Source: Cognatazoarcus sp050303815 (GTDB lineage: Bacteria; Pseudomonadota; Gammaproteobacteria; Burkholderiales; Rhodocyclaceae). From it: 59,615 bases of DNA. The stretch is taken from assembly GCA_050303815.1 (NCBI GenBank), contig JBNLCM010000150.1:1-59615 (forward strand), written 5' to 3'. Each line of letters starts with the position of its first letter. Position 1 is the stretch's first letter. The translations under genes were made by a program, and so were the position numbers. Below the pieces are notes generated by a model, which made no database searches, was not told the origin of the DNA, and saw only the letters and a list, made by a program, of their open reading frames with translations. Shown one piece after another: positions 48,400-57,225 of this stretch.

Positions 48400-48614
48400 G
48401 GGGTGCCTCCCGACTTCAGTCTGTCGCGCTCCGCCGTGTAGGTTCCGAAATCCATCGGCGGCAGGGTTCGCCGCGGCTCGCCGGGGTGGCGCGCCTGCCG
48501 CTGCATCTCGCTCGCCTGCATGCCGTCGTACCAGGCACGATAACCACACCCGCCCAGTCCGGATGCGCTGCCCAGCATCAGACACACAGCAAGAAGGGTG
48601 CGGCGGCCGGTCAT
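48396..48614 (-). CDS. small lipoprotein between leuS and lptE
   Basis: A 72-residue predicted lipoprotein: a lipoprotein signal peptide ending in LGGC (Cys23) is followed by GYRAWYDGMQASEMQRQARH and a Pro-rich tail. It overlaps leuS at its start (TGATG) and lptE at its end (ATGA), so it is translated with both. Small proteins at this position are annotated as hypothetical lipoproteins in related genomes. A role in LPS transport is possible from context only. Confidence 0.75.
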   Translation of the reverse strand: MTGRRTLLAVCLMLGSASGLGGCGYRAWYDGMQASEMQRQARHPGEPRRTLPPMDFGTYTAERDRLKSGGTP

Positions 48615-51235
48615 CAGCAGACGATGTTGACCAGACGTCCCGGCACGACAATGACCTTGCGAGCCGGCTTGCCGTCCATGAACTTCAGTGCGGTCTCGCT
48701 GGCGAGCGCAAGCTTTTCGATCTCGGCCCGCGGAAGCTCGGCATCCACCTGTATCGAGCCGCGCAGCTTGCCGTTGATCTGGAGCATCAGCTCGATGCGG
48801 TCCTGCTTGAGCGCCGCCTCCGACGCCCGCGGCCACGGCGCATCCAGGATGTCACCTGCGAAGCCGCAGTCCTGCCAGAGGGCGTGGGCGATATGCGGCG
48901 TGATCGGGGCAAGCACCCGCAGCAGAATGGAAAACCCCTCAGCCACGACGGCGGCGTGATCCGCGGCAGCCTCTGCCGGCGCCTTCTCGATCGCGTTGAG
49001 GATCTTCATTGTGGCGGAAGCGACCGTATTGAACTGGTGCTTGCCGAAGTCGTAGTCGGCCTGTTTCAGGCAGGTATGGACCTCGCGCCGCACGGCGGCC
49101 AGTGCTTCCGTCAGATCACGCCCGTCGAGTGCCTCGATGGCATCGAGGCCCGAGCGGTGGGACGCTGCAAAGCGGTGGCCGAAGGTCCAGACGCGGCGGA
49201 GGAAGCGGTAGGCCCCTTCGACGCCGGAATCCGACCATTCCAGCTGCTGGTCGGGGGGGGCGGCAAAGATGATGAAGAAGCGAGCCGTGTCGGCGCCGTA
49301 GGCGTCCACGAGCGCTTGCGGGTCGACGCCATTGTTCTTCGACTTCGACATCTTCTCGGTGCCGCCAATGGTCACCGTCTGACCGTCGGCGGTGAGTCGG
49401 GCGGCCACGATGCGGCCCTTGTCGTCCCGGTCCACCTCGACGTCTGCCGGGTTGATCCACTGCTTCTTGCCACCCTCTGCGTCGCGATAGTAGGTCTCGG
49501 CGACGACCATCCCCTGGGTGAGGAGGGCGGTAAAGGGCTCGGACGCGCTCGTCAGTCCCTCGTCGCGCATGGCCCGCGTGAAGAAACGGGAGTAGAGCAG
49601 GTGCAGGATTGCGTGTTCGATGCCGCCGACGTACTGGTCCACCGGCGCCCAGTAGTCCACTCGCGGGTCGACCATGGCCGAGGCATTGTCCGAGCAGGCA
49701 TAGCGCAAGAAGTACCACGACGACTCGACGAAGGTGTCCATCGTGTCGGTCTCGCGCCGTGCCGCCTTGCCGCAGCTCGGGCACGTGCACTCGTAGAACT
49801 CGGGCATGCGGGCGAGCGGCGATCCGCGTCCGGTGACGGCGACGTCTTCCGGCAAGACAACGGGCAGCTCCGCGTCGGGCACTGGCACGTCGCCGCAGCT
49901 GTCGCAATAGACCATGGGGATGGGGCAGCCCCAGTACCGCTGGCGGGAAATCCCCCAGTCGCGCAGCCGGAACTGGACGCGTTTCTGGCCGAGCTGCTTG
50001 GCGTCCAGGTCGGCCGCGATCGCGTCCACGGCGTCGCTCGAGCGCAGGCTATCGTACTTGCCTGAATTCACGACGCGACCCGGTTCGGCGTAGGCGTCGG
50101 TCCAGGGTGCGACGACTTCGCTGTAGCTGTCGTGGGTCGAGGCCACCACCATCTTGATGGGCAGGCCGTAGCGCGTCGCAAAGGCAAAGTCACGTTCGTC
50201 GTGGGCGGGGACGGCCATCACCGCGCCTTCCCCATAGCCCATCAGGACGTAGTTGGCGACCCACACCGGCAGATACTCGCCGCTGATCGGGTGGACGACC
50301 CGCAGGCGCGTCGGAACGCCCTTCTTCTCCATTGTGGCGAGGTCCGCCTCGGCCACGCCGCCCTTGACGCAGTCGTCGACGAAGGCTGCGACGTCCGGGT
50401 CGGACTCTGCCGCCTGGCGGGCGAGCGGGTGCTCCGCGGCGACCGCAACGTAGGTGGCGCCCATCAGCGTGTCGGCACGCGTCGTGAAGACCTTGAGGAC
50501 CCCCGGGCTGCCGACCGTTGTCAGGTCGTAGGGAAACTGGACCTCGACCCCTTCGGAGCGGCCGATCCAGTTGCGCTGCATCTGCTTGACCTGCTCTGGC
50601 CAGTTGGGCAGCCCGTCGAGTGCCGATAGAAGTTCATCCGCGTAGGCGGTGATCTTCATGTAGTACATCGGGATCTCGCGCTTCTCGACCAGGGCGCCAG
50701 AGCGCCAGCCCCGGCCGTCGATGACCTGCTCGTTGGCCAGCACCGTCTCGTCGACCGGATCCCAGTTCACCGTGCCGAGCTTCTTGTAGATCAGACCCTT
50801 GCGATACAGCCGGGTGAACAGCCATTGCTCCCAGCGGTAATACTCGGGCGTGCAGGTGGCCAGTTCGCGGGACCAGTCGATGCCGAAACCGAGCCGCTTG
50901 AGCTGGCCCTTCATGTAGTCGATGTTGGCGTAGGTCCATTGCGCCGGTGGCACATTGTTCTGGATTGCTGCATTTTCGGCCGGCATGCCGAAGGCGTCCC
51001 AGCCCATCGGTTGCATCACATTGTGGCCCCGCATGCGCGCCTGGCGAGAGATGACGTCGCCGATCGTGTAGTTGCGCACGTGCCCCATGTGGAGCTTGCC
51101 CGACGGGTAGGGGAACATCGACAGGCAGTAGTACTTGGGTCGATTGGCGTCCTCGACCACGCGGAAAGCCTGTTGCGACTCCCAGTGCTGCTGGGCCGCG
51201 GTTTCGATGTCCTGGGGGGAGTATTTTTCCTGCAT
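48614..51235 (-). CDS. leuS: leucyl-tRNA synthetase
   Basis: LeuRS of 873 residues. The HIGH motif is HMGH in MFPYPSGKLHMGHVRNYT, the CP1 editing domain follows, and KMSKS is in GTEKMSKSKNNGVDP. The C-terminal anticodon-binding and LeuS domain II are complete. The start at 51235 (MQEKYSPQDIE) is the conserved one; the longer frame adds a Gly/Pro-rich stretch. A TATAAT -10 element is about 37 bases upstream. The stop is overlapped by the small lipoprotein gene. Confidence 0.97.
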   Translation of the reverse strand: MQEKYSPQDIETAAQQHWESQQAFRVVEDANRPKYYCLSMFPYPSGKLHMGHVRNYTIGDVISRQARMRGHNVMQPMGWDAFGMPAENAAIQNNVPPAQWTYANIDYMKGQLKRLGFGIDWSRELATCTPEYYRWEQWLFTRLYRKGLIYKKLGTVNWDPVDETVLANEQVIDGRGWRSGALVEKREIPMYYMKITAYADELLSALDGLPNWPEQVKQMQRNWIGRSEGVEVQFPYDLTTVGSPGVLKVFTTRADTLMGATYVAVAAEHPLARQAAESDPDVAAFVDDCVKGGVAEADLATMEKKGVPTRLRVVHPISGEYLPVWVANYVLMGYGEGAVMAVPAHDERDFAFATRYGLPIKMVVASTHDSYSEVVAPWTDAYAEPGRVVNSGKYDSLRSSDAVDAIAADLDAKQLGQKRVQFRLRDWGISRQRYWGCPIPMVYCDSCGDVPVPDAELPVVLPEDVAVTGRGSPLARMPEFYECTCPSCGKAARRETDTMDTFVESSWYFLRYACSDNASAMVDPRVDYWAPVDQYVGGIEHAILHLLYSRFFTRAMRDEGLTSASEPFTALLTQGMVVAETYYRDAEGGKKQWINPADVEVDRDDKGRIVAARLTADGQTVTIGGTEKMSKSKNNGVDPQALVDAYGADTARFFIIFAAPPDQQLEWSDSGVEGAYRFLRRVWTFGHRFAASHRSGLDAIEALDGRDLTEALAAVRREVHTCLKQADYDFGKHQFNTVASATMKILNAIEKAPAEAAADHAAVVAEGFSILLRVLAPITPHIAHALWQDCGFAGDILDAPWPRASEAALKQDRIELMLQINGKLRGSIQVDAELPRAEIEKLALASETALKFMDGKPARKVIVVPGRLVNIVC

Positions 51236-51271
51236 GGTTCGAGCGAGCGGAATGAAGGGCGAAAGGCGTGG

Positions 51272-51277
51272 ATTATA
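51272..51277 (-). promoter_or_regulatory. -10 element upstream of leuS
   Basis: A perfect TATAAT on the minus strand, 36 bases before the leuS ATG and just inside the end of the intergenic gap to the diguanylate cyclase gene. The -35 region would fall in the end of that gene and has no good TTGACA-like hexamer. Confidence 0.4.
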
Positions 51278-51284
51278 GCTGGCT

Positions 51285-53369
51285 TCAGGCCTGCCGCCTG
51301 CCGCTGTCGCGGAGCCTGCCGCCGGCTTCGCGCGCCCAGGTGGCGAAATCGAGCCCTCCGACCTCATCCCCGCCCTGAACGAAGGTGGCCAAGGCGGCGA
51401 GGTCCGGCGGCAGACCGTTGGCGATGCCTACCGCCACGAGGCGTGCGCCCAGCGCCGTGGCGACGCCGGCCGCGCTGACGGCCACCGCCGCCGCGTGTGC
51501 CGGCTCATAGTCACGGCACAGGCCGTCGAGGCTGAGCTTGACGAAGTCCGGTCGCAGGCTACGCAGAAGGGCCAGAGCGTGGTCACGGTAGTCGGAAAGT
51601 ATGAAGGACGCACCGAGCTGGCGCAGTCGCCGTGTCAGGGCCTGGACCTCGCCCGGGTACTGGGCCGCCAGGTCGGCGGTGACCTCGAAGCCGATCCGGT
51701 CGGGCAGCAGGTCGGCGCGACGCAGGGCAGCCTCGGTGGCGATGACCACGTCGGCCGCATTGCAGATCGAGGCGTCGCCGAGCGGTATGCTCACGCAGAG
51801 CGGCAGGCCTCGTGCCTCCTCGACGTCGCACAGCCGCTGGCAGCAGGCGTTGATGACCCACACGTCGAGCGCCAGGCCGTCGCCGTCGCGATTGCAGCGC
51901 GCAATGAACTGGCGGGCGTCGGACCCTCCAGGCAGGTCCACCTGCAATGCCGCCTCGGCCCACTCTCGCGCTTCGGGCGCCACCGGGAGAATCGGGCGGG
52001 CAAGCAAGCGCAAGCGGGATTCCTCAAGCGCTGTGCTTAGCGAGGTGGGCACGAGGGCGGTATCGCCGGGCCGCATTTCCGTCTCGGGCTCGGCTTCGCA
52101 AACCTGATTGCGTCCGGCGCGCTTGGCGGCGTAGCAAGCCCGGTCGGCCGCACTGAGCGCGTGGGCAAGGTCGTGGTGGGCGGAATCGAGCAGCACCAGT
52201 CCGATGCTCGCGCCAACCCTGAACTCGCGCCCCTCCCACGGGAAGCGGAAGGCGGCGACCGTTGCGCACAGGCTGCCTGCTACGCGACGGGCATGGTCCA
52301 GGCCACAATCGCGCAGCAGCAGGGCGAATTCGTCTCCGCCGACACGGGCCAGCATGTCCTGTTCGCGGACATGCTGGCGGAGCAAGGCGCCGACCTGGCA
52401 GAGCAATTCGTCTCCGGCGGCATGTCCGCAGGTGTCGTTGACGACCTTGAACCGGTCCAGGTCCAGAAAACACAAGGCGTGACCGTGTTCGCTCGCAATA
52501 CCGAGGACGGCTTCCACCTCGCGCTCGAAGGCGCGGCGATTGGGTAGTTCGCTCAAGGGGTCATGGTCGGCCAGGTAACGGAGCTGGGCGGTTGCCTCGT
52601 CGACCCGGGATTGCATGTCGTCGTGGGCTGCCTCAAGCGCCCTGGCCATGTGATTGAAGCCGCGCTCCAGTTCGCCGATCTCGCCTCCACTGAGCGGGGG
52701 CACGCGGGTACCGTGGATACCCCGGGCCATGTCGCCGACGGCCGACGCCAGTCCCTCGATCGGGCGACTCATCGTCCGGGCGAGGCGTTGCGCGAGGACG
52801 ATGGTGGCGCCCATAGCCAGCAGCGTGAGCGCAATGTTGACCGCCAGGATCTTCAGCTTGCGTCGCGCCAGATCGGACGTGTCCAGCTCCGCGTAGATCC
52901 AGCCGATGCGCTCGCGCGAACCCTGTTGCGCGACATCGTAGAGTTCGCCCAGGTCCACCGGCGTGCGCCATACCGGCGCCACGAAGCGAAGTCTGCCGCC
53001 GGACGGTGCAATCTGAATCGGCTGCTCGACCGGCTCGAGCTGTCCGAGATCCGGCGCGAGCGTCGCGCCGCTGATGGCAAGTGGACGGCCGTTATCCTGG
53101 ATTACGGCGGCGGCATGCACCTGGCGCTGGGTGAGCGCGGCCTGGAGGAGGGCGTCCAGGGCGTCGCGGTTGCCCGAGATCAGGCCATATTCACTGGCGG
53201 GTGCAAGAAAGCCGACGACGGCCAGCCCTCGCTCGTCCAGGCTGCGGTCGAGTTCGCGCGAGGCGTTCCAGATGAAGTAGGTGCTGATGCAGAGCGCGAC
53301 GATGGCCGTGGGCAGCAGGCCCGCGACCAGAAGCCGGCGGCGGATGGTGAGCTGGTCGAGCCATCTCAT
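51285..53369 (-). CDS. membrane diguanylate cyclase with degenerate EAL domain (module B)
   Basis: A 694-residue protein. TM1 is at about 13-33. The periplasmic domain (about 34-165) contains FLAPASEYGLISGNRDALDA, which resembles the sensor domain of BarA. TM2 is at about 175-195, HAMP at 196-250, GGDEF at about 270-430 and an EAL-like domain at 440-680. The cyclase signature GGDEF is at 344-348, and the inhibitory I-site R-E-Q-D is five residues before it. The EAL domain has lost its motifs (EAL to EAA, DDFGTG to SDYRDH, AEGVE to AVGIA) and is probably a regulatory or binding domain. The start overlaps the binding-protein gene (ATGA), so the two should work together. Confidence 0.92.
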   Translation of the reverse strand: MRWLDQLTIRRRLLVAGLLPTAIVALCISTYFIWNASRELDRSLDERGLAVVGFLAPASEYGLISGNRDALDALLQAALTQRQVHAAAVIQDNGRPLAISGATLAPDLGQLEPVEQPIQIAPSGGRLRFVAPVWRTPVDLGELYDVAQQGSRERIGWIYAELDTSDLARRKLKILAVNIALTLLAMGATIVLAQRLARTMSRPIEGLASAVGDMARGIHGTRVPPLSGGEIGELERGFNHMARALEAAHDDMQSRVDEATAQLRYLADHDPLSELPNRRAFEREVEAVLGIASEHGHALCFLDLDRFKVVNDTCGHAAGDELLCQVGALLRQHVREQDMLARVGGDEFALLLRDCGLDHARRVAGSLCATVAAFRFPWEGREFRVGASIGLVLLDSAHHDLAHALSAADRACYAAKRAGRNQVCEAEPETEMRPGDTALVPTSLSTALEESRLRLLARPILPVAPEAREWAEAALQVDLPGGSDARQFIARCNRDGDGLALDVWVINACCQRLCDVEEARGLPLCVSIPLGDASICNAADVVIATEAALRRADLLPDRIGFEVTADLAAQYPGEVQALTRRLRQLGASFILSDYRDHALALLRSLRPDFVKLSLDGLCRDYEPAHAAAVAVSAAGVATALGARLVAVGIANGLPPDLAALATFVQGGDEVGGLDFATWAREAGGRLRDSGRRQA

Positions 53370-54304
53370 CGCCCCGCCTCCCATGCCTGGAGTCGGGAGA
53401 GAAGGGCGTCCTCGCCGATGTCCATGAGCCCGAGCGAGCGCGAGACGCGCTCGTTGACGGCCACGCGGAACAGGGCCGGGTCATGGATGCCCCGTGCAAA
53501 GGCCGTGGGATCACCGTCGGCGCCCAGGAGCTTCGCGGCCTGCAGGGCGATGTCCTCGGGCGTGCTGAACACGCCGGCCACGGCGCCCGCCCGCACGTAG
53601 CCCGGCGTGAATCCGATGACCGGCCGGCGGTGCCGGTAGCTCGTCAGCAGGATGCTCATCACCGTATCGCGATTGAAGACGCTGGGGTCCGGGGTGGCGA
53701 GGAGGGCCGCATCCGGCGTCAGGATTCGCTCGAGGGCCGGAACGATCTCCTGTTCGCGTTCGATCTCGGCGAGGCGCGGCGTGAATCCTGCGCCGCGGAT
53801 CGCTGCCGTGAGGACGTCTGCGGGCAGGGGGGCCGTTGAGCCGCTCAGGATGGCAACCGTGGCCACCTCCGGCGCGAGGATGCGGAGCATGGCGAGCCGC
53901 CGCGGGATCGGCTGGTCAAGCACGATGGCGCCGAGTCGTCCATGGGTATCCCGCGCCTGAAGGGTGAGGGCGTCGCGTCGGGAAACGAGCACCGACAGAA
54001 CGCCTGGCGCACCCGCGTCGAGTGCCTGCTCGGTAGCCTCTTTTCCGAGTGCAACGACAACGCGTTCGATTGGCAAGTCGGGGTGCGGCACGGCCGAGAG
54101 GTCAATGACGCGACCAATGCGATGGTCCCCGTTCTTCAGTGCGGCGTCGAAGGCGTTGAGGAATCCCTTCTGCAAGGCGCCATCGCGGGGCGTCCAGACG
54201 TCAATGACGCCGCCGATGGCCCACGACCATGCGAACGCCAGCCACAGGCCGATGAGCAGCCTGCGGCACAGCGAGTGGAGGGGACAGGTGCGACTGAGGC
54301 TCAC
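53366..54304 (-). CDS. ABC-type substrate-binding protein without a transporter (module B)
   Basis: A 312-residue periplasmic protein (signal peptide about residues 1-31) of the TrpX/YtxH-type substrate-binding family (ABC_sub_bind). It contains PIERVVVALGKEATEQAL, AIVLDQPIPRRLAMLRILAPEVATVAILSG, and VIGFTPGYVRAGAVAGVFSTPEDIALQAAKLL. No ABC permease or ATPase is next to it. The gene overlaps the cyclase gene (ATGA) and follows the TonB receptor gene by 13 bases, so a role as a ligand-binding partner of the membrane sensor is likely (inference). The ligand is not evident. Confidence 0.85.
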   Translation of the reverse strand: MSLSRTCPLHSLCRRLLIGLWLAFAWSWAIGGVIDVWTPRDGALQKGFLNAFDAALKNGDHRIGRVIDLSAVPHPDLPIERVVVALGKEATEQALDAGAPGVLSVLVSRRDALTLQARDTHGRLGAIVLDQPIPRRLAMLRILAPEVATVAILSGSTAPLPADVLTAAIRGAGFTPRLAEIEREQEIVPALERILTPDAALLATPDPSVFNRDTVMSILLTSYRHRRPVIGFTPGYVRAGAVAGVFSTPEDIALQAAKLLGADGDPTAFARGIHDPALFRVAVNERVSRSLGLMDIGEDALLSRLQAWEAGR

Positions 54305-54317
54305 GGCGGGAAGCGGG

Positions 54318-56333
54318 TTACCAGTTCAGGCGCAGCGTCGCGAACAGAGTGGGCTCGTGCCGAAAATCGCCTTCGTGAAAATCCGCGTAGGCGCCATCGA
54401 GGCTCTGGGCGGTCAGGGCCACCTCGCCGTCGCGACCGTTTGTGCCAAGCAACTTGGCCACCTTGAGGTCGGTTCGGCCGTTGGAGGGGACGACGTCACC
54501 ATCGTTGAGCCAGCGCATCTCGGTCGTGTAGTAGTAGCCGAGGCTGGCGCGCCAGTTGGCAGGCAACTCCTTCACCAGCAGCAGGCCGCTCATGCTGGCG
54601 GGTGCGCTGTGGACCAGGTCGGGGTCCTGGGGGGGGGCGCCCCGGGCCATGATGTTGACGAAGGACTGGGTGAACACGATGCGTCCCCAACCCGGCCGCC
54701 GCCAGTCCGCCCTCAGTTCGGCGCCCTCTGCCACGATGGCGCCGGCATTGACGAAGTTGACCGCCGTACGCCCCAGCAGACCGACGAAATTCGGTGGCGG
54801 GTCGTAGTCGCAGACGACGTTGCGGCTAGTTGGCGGGAAGGAGCAGGCGCGATCGTCTATATAGCGATCGAAGCGTTCGCGGAAGAGCCGGGCGTCCACT
54901 TCCAGCCCGAGTGAGTCCACGCGACCGTTGTAGCCGATCTCGACGAAGCGCACGCGCTCGGGCTCCGGCTCCTCGCGCGCCCAGTAGGTGATGGCGAGGA
55001 TCTGATCGGCGAAGGCGACCGAAGTGAAACTCCGTGCTTCCCACGCCTGGGGGGCGCGATAGGCTGAGCCGGTGCTGAATCGAAGGGATTGTCGTGGCGC
55101 CAGGGCGTAGGTCACCGCGAGCCGGGGGGAAAACAGGTTGCCCGAATAATAGTGATGTTCGAGATTGCCGCCCACATTGATGGCCAACTGCTCGGTCGCA
55201 TTCCACGTGACGCTGGAGAAAAGCTGCCACTGGACGCCGACCTCGGGCTGGTTCGAACTGAAATAGAGGATGGACCGGGTGGCATCCCTGCGAATACCGG
55301 CACCCACCAGGACGTGCCAGGCCTCGTCGAGCCGGCGGGTCCATTGGACCTCGAGGTCGTCGCGCTGGAGGTCGATGTCCTGGAACACGGGCAAATTGAA
55401 CGCACCGGCCGGGATGACCCAGTGTTTCCGCTCGGCGCGATCCTGGTGGTAGAACTGGATGGACAGTTCGGATTCGGGGCCGAAGCTCCTGAGCCAGCCG
55501 AGCTGAAGGTAGTTTTCCTTGATCCGCCGCTTGCCGAGTGGCTCCGTCGGACTGCCGGGTATGCCGGTATCGTCGAAACCCAGTGTGCTGCCTGCCTGGA
55601 TGCGGATCTCGTCGGCAAGACTCGGCTGGAGGAGAATCTGAAGGTTGGCGACGTTGCGTTCGATGGTCTCGGCTGCCTCGCCTTCGTGGCTCAGGAAATT
55701 CACGGCGCCGCGGTGAGAGGCCGTGATGCGCCAGTCGAGTTCCTCCTCTCCGCCGTTGATACGGATGCCGACATCCTTCAACTCCCGGTGCCCGGCCCGA
55801 ACGATGACGGCATTGCCTGACTCGGTACGTGGCGACCGGGTGATGATGTTCACTACGCCTTGGTAGGCGTTGGCACCGTAGGCGGCGCCGTTCGGGCCAC
55901 GAACGACCTCGACCCGCTCCACGTCATCGACCCGGATGGGCAGGTCCTGCCAATGGACGTTGCCCCAGAACGAATTGTTCACCGCGCGGCCATCGACCAG
56001 CACCTTGATCCGCCGGCCGTAGGCGTCGCCCATGCCATGGTTCGCCACGGTCGGCGATCCGCTGGCCCAGTCGGCCACCTGGAACCCGGGGACGAGGCGC
56101 AGCAGGTCATGCAATTCCGTGAAGCCAGACGCCTCAATCAGTTCCCGGTCGATGATCGTCACCGGGGCGGGCGCGTCATAGGTGCTTTGGGCCAGGCGGG
56201 AAGCCGTCAGGACAATGGGGATCTCGTCATAGAAGAGGGATTCGGTGGTCTCTGCGCGGAGACCACCGACGGTCAGGCAGGTGGCCAGGATCGACAGATT
56301 GACGAGGCATCGGATCGGGGGCGTTGAGTGCAT
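54318..56333 (-). CDS. TonB-dependent outer-membrane receptor (module B)
   Basis: A 671-residue TonB-dependent receptor: signal peptide (residues 1-28, ending GLRAE), TonB-box-like PIVLTASR, a plug domain with RRIKVLVDGR, VERVEVVRGPNGAAYGANAYQGVVNIITR, and a barrel ending in a C-terminal Trp (LRLNW). The start is uncertain; ATG at 56333 gives a proper signal peptide, while the ATG at 56387 adds an unconserved stretch. It is the first gene of an operon with the binding protein and the diguanylate cyclase, in the same pattern as module A. The two receptors are related by family only and are not recent duplicates (different plug sequences). Confidence 0.9.
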   Translation of the reverse strand: MHSTPPIRCLVNLSILATCLTVGGLRAETTESLFYDEIPIVLTASRLAQSTYDAPAPVTIIDRELIEASGFTELHDLLRLVPGFQVADWASGSPTVANHGMGDAYGRRIKVLVDGRAVNNSFWGNVHWQDLPIRVDDVERVEVVRGPNGAAYGANAYQGVVNIITRSPRTESGNAVIVRAGHRELKDVGIRINGGEEELDWRITASHRGAVNFLSHEGEAAETIERNVANLQILLQPSLADEIRIQAGSTLGFDDTGIPGSPTEPLGKRRIKENYLQLGWLRSFGPESELSIQFYHQDRAERKHWVIPAGAFNLPVFQDIDLQRDDLEVQWTRRLDEAWHVLVGAGIRRDATRSILYFSSNQPEVGVQWQLFSSVTWNATEQLAINVGGNLEHHYYSGNLFSPRLAVTYALAPRQSLRFSTGSAYRAPQAWEARSFTSVAFADQILAITYWAREEPEPERVRFVEIGYNGRVDSLGLEVDARLFRERFDRYIDDRACSFPPTSRNVVCDYDPPPNFVGLLGRTAVNFVNAGAIVAEGAELRADWRRPGWGRIVFTQSFVNIMARGAPPQDPDLVHSAPASMSGLLLVKELPANWRASLGYYYTTEMRWLNDGDVVPSNGRTDLKVAKLLGTNGRDGEVALTAQSLDGAYADFHEGDFRHEPTLFATLRLNW

Positions 56334-56377
56334 GTCGCGTGTCCAGGGCGATTCGGTCGAGAACGTGCGATGTCGGG

Positions 56378-56405
56378 GCATCGGCACGGAAAACGTCCCA
56401 GATTA
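56378..56405 (-). promoter_or_regulatory. weak sigma28-like promoter of module B
   Basis: On the minus strand GCCGATGC (56378-56385) matches the sigma28 -10 box at 6 of 8. TAATCTGG (56398-56405) matches the -35 box at 4 of 8, with a 12-base spacer as in module A. The -10 position is 45 bases before the receptor ATG. It is weak on its own and noted because of its similarity to the module A promoter. Confidence 0.2.
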
Positions 56406-56493
56406 GCGAGCTTGCAGGCGATTGCGAAGGGCAATCGACCTCCCGCGCCTATTTCGTGGGCGCGCGCGACCGGTCTGCGCCAGGGGGTGGCGC

Positions 56494-56527
56494 AAAAAAA
56501 AAGCGGCATTCGGAGGCCGAATGCCGC
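56494..56527 (-). terminator. strong rho-independent terminator of the 56578-56904 gene
   Basis: An 11-bp perfect stem (56503-56513 with 56517-56527, 3-base loop) is followed on the minus strand by nine T residues. It lies 50 bases after the stop of the small gene and separates it from the receptor operon. Confidence 0.9.
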
Positions 56528-56577
56528 AAATCTCCATTGAAGGAGAGGGAGGGAGCCGTCTGGGGCTCAGGTGGCTA

Positions 56578-56904
56578 TCAGGCCGCCTTCTGCCCCTGTG
56601 TCACGTAGTGGTGCCAGCGACGCATGGCCATGACCGCAACGTCGCTCACCACATCAATCGGTGCGCAAAAGATGCGCTTCTGGCTGCGTAGCAGCGGGAG
56701 AACGAGCGGTGCGCACAGGGTGGCGCGCTCGGCCTTCAGCAGCTGCTGGAAGTTGTCCATGGCGGCACCCCAGTACTCGGGTGTGCCAACCCAGCCGGTT
56801 TCGTCGGTTGCCTGCCGCACGGCCTTGCGCCAGAGTGCTTCCGCCCGCGGCAGCGGGACGCCGGCACGACGGGCGTACCAGTTCAGTAGTTTTGGTGCAT
56901 TCAT
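56578..56904 (-). CDS. small conserved hypothetical protein
   Basis: A 108-residue soluble protein that I do not recognise. It contains NWYARRAGVPLPRAEALW and GWVGTPEYWGAAMDNFQQLL, both helical, and two Cys (positions about 64 and 80). It has a good GGAG ribosome site before the ATG and a very strong terminator, so it is a real, monocistronic gene. There is no signal peptide or membrane segment. It is next to, but not in, the receptor operon and divergent from uvrD. Confidence 0.65.
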   Translation of the reverse strand: MNAPKLLNWYARRAGVPLPRAEALWRKAVRQATDETGWVGTPEYWGAAMDNFQQLLKAERATLCAPLVLPLLRSQKRIFCAPIDVVSDVAVMAMRRWHHYVTQGQKAA

Positions 56905-57225
56905 GCTGCTCTCCTTGGGGGAACTGGGTCTCAGCTCCGCCGAACCCCACCGGCCGGGTTGGCCAGTGCGGGGACGCGATGCGTCGGATAATGCGACGCG
57001 GCAATGTAATTTTGCCTTTAGTTTTAGCGGCTTGTCGGTATCGGCATGTAAATAACTACAAGCAGGATTCCGTCTCGCACAACACCAATGTAGGGCTTAT
57101 GCGGCGCTGCATCAAGTCCGGCATCGCATCATTTCGTGAATTCTCCAACGATCGTTTGAACCGCAGGCCCGGTCGCGATCCTCTGGGCTCGCCGTAAAAT
57201 GCGGCCTTCGCTTCGCGGTCCAGCC
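56905..57225. other. 321-bp divergent spacer before uvrD
   Basis: This non-coding stretch lies between the small hypothetical gene and uvrD. Its middle (about 57000-57090) is more AT-rich than its surroundings, and a TAAAAT (57195-57200) may be the -10 box of uvrD. I see no LexA box, small ORF with a ribosome site, or RNA gene. Confidence 0.4.

Noticed and set aside
47507..50065. 852-codon open frame opposite holA, lptE and leuS
   Set aside because: It crosses three well-identified genes on the other strand, and its product is Arg/Ser/Pro-rich without any domain.
56905..57225. LexA box or small RNA before uvrD
   Set aside because: No CTG-N10-CAG palindrome of good quality and no promoter-terminator pair are present in the spacer.
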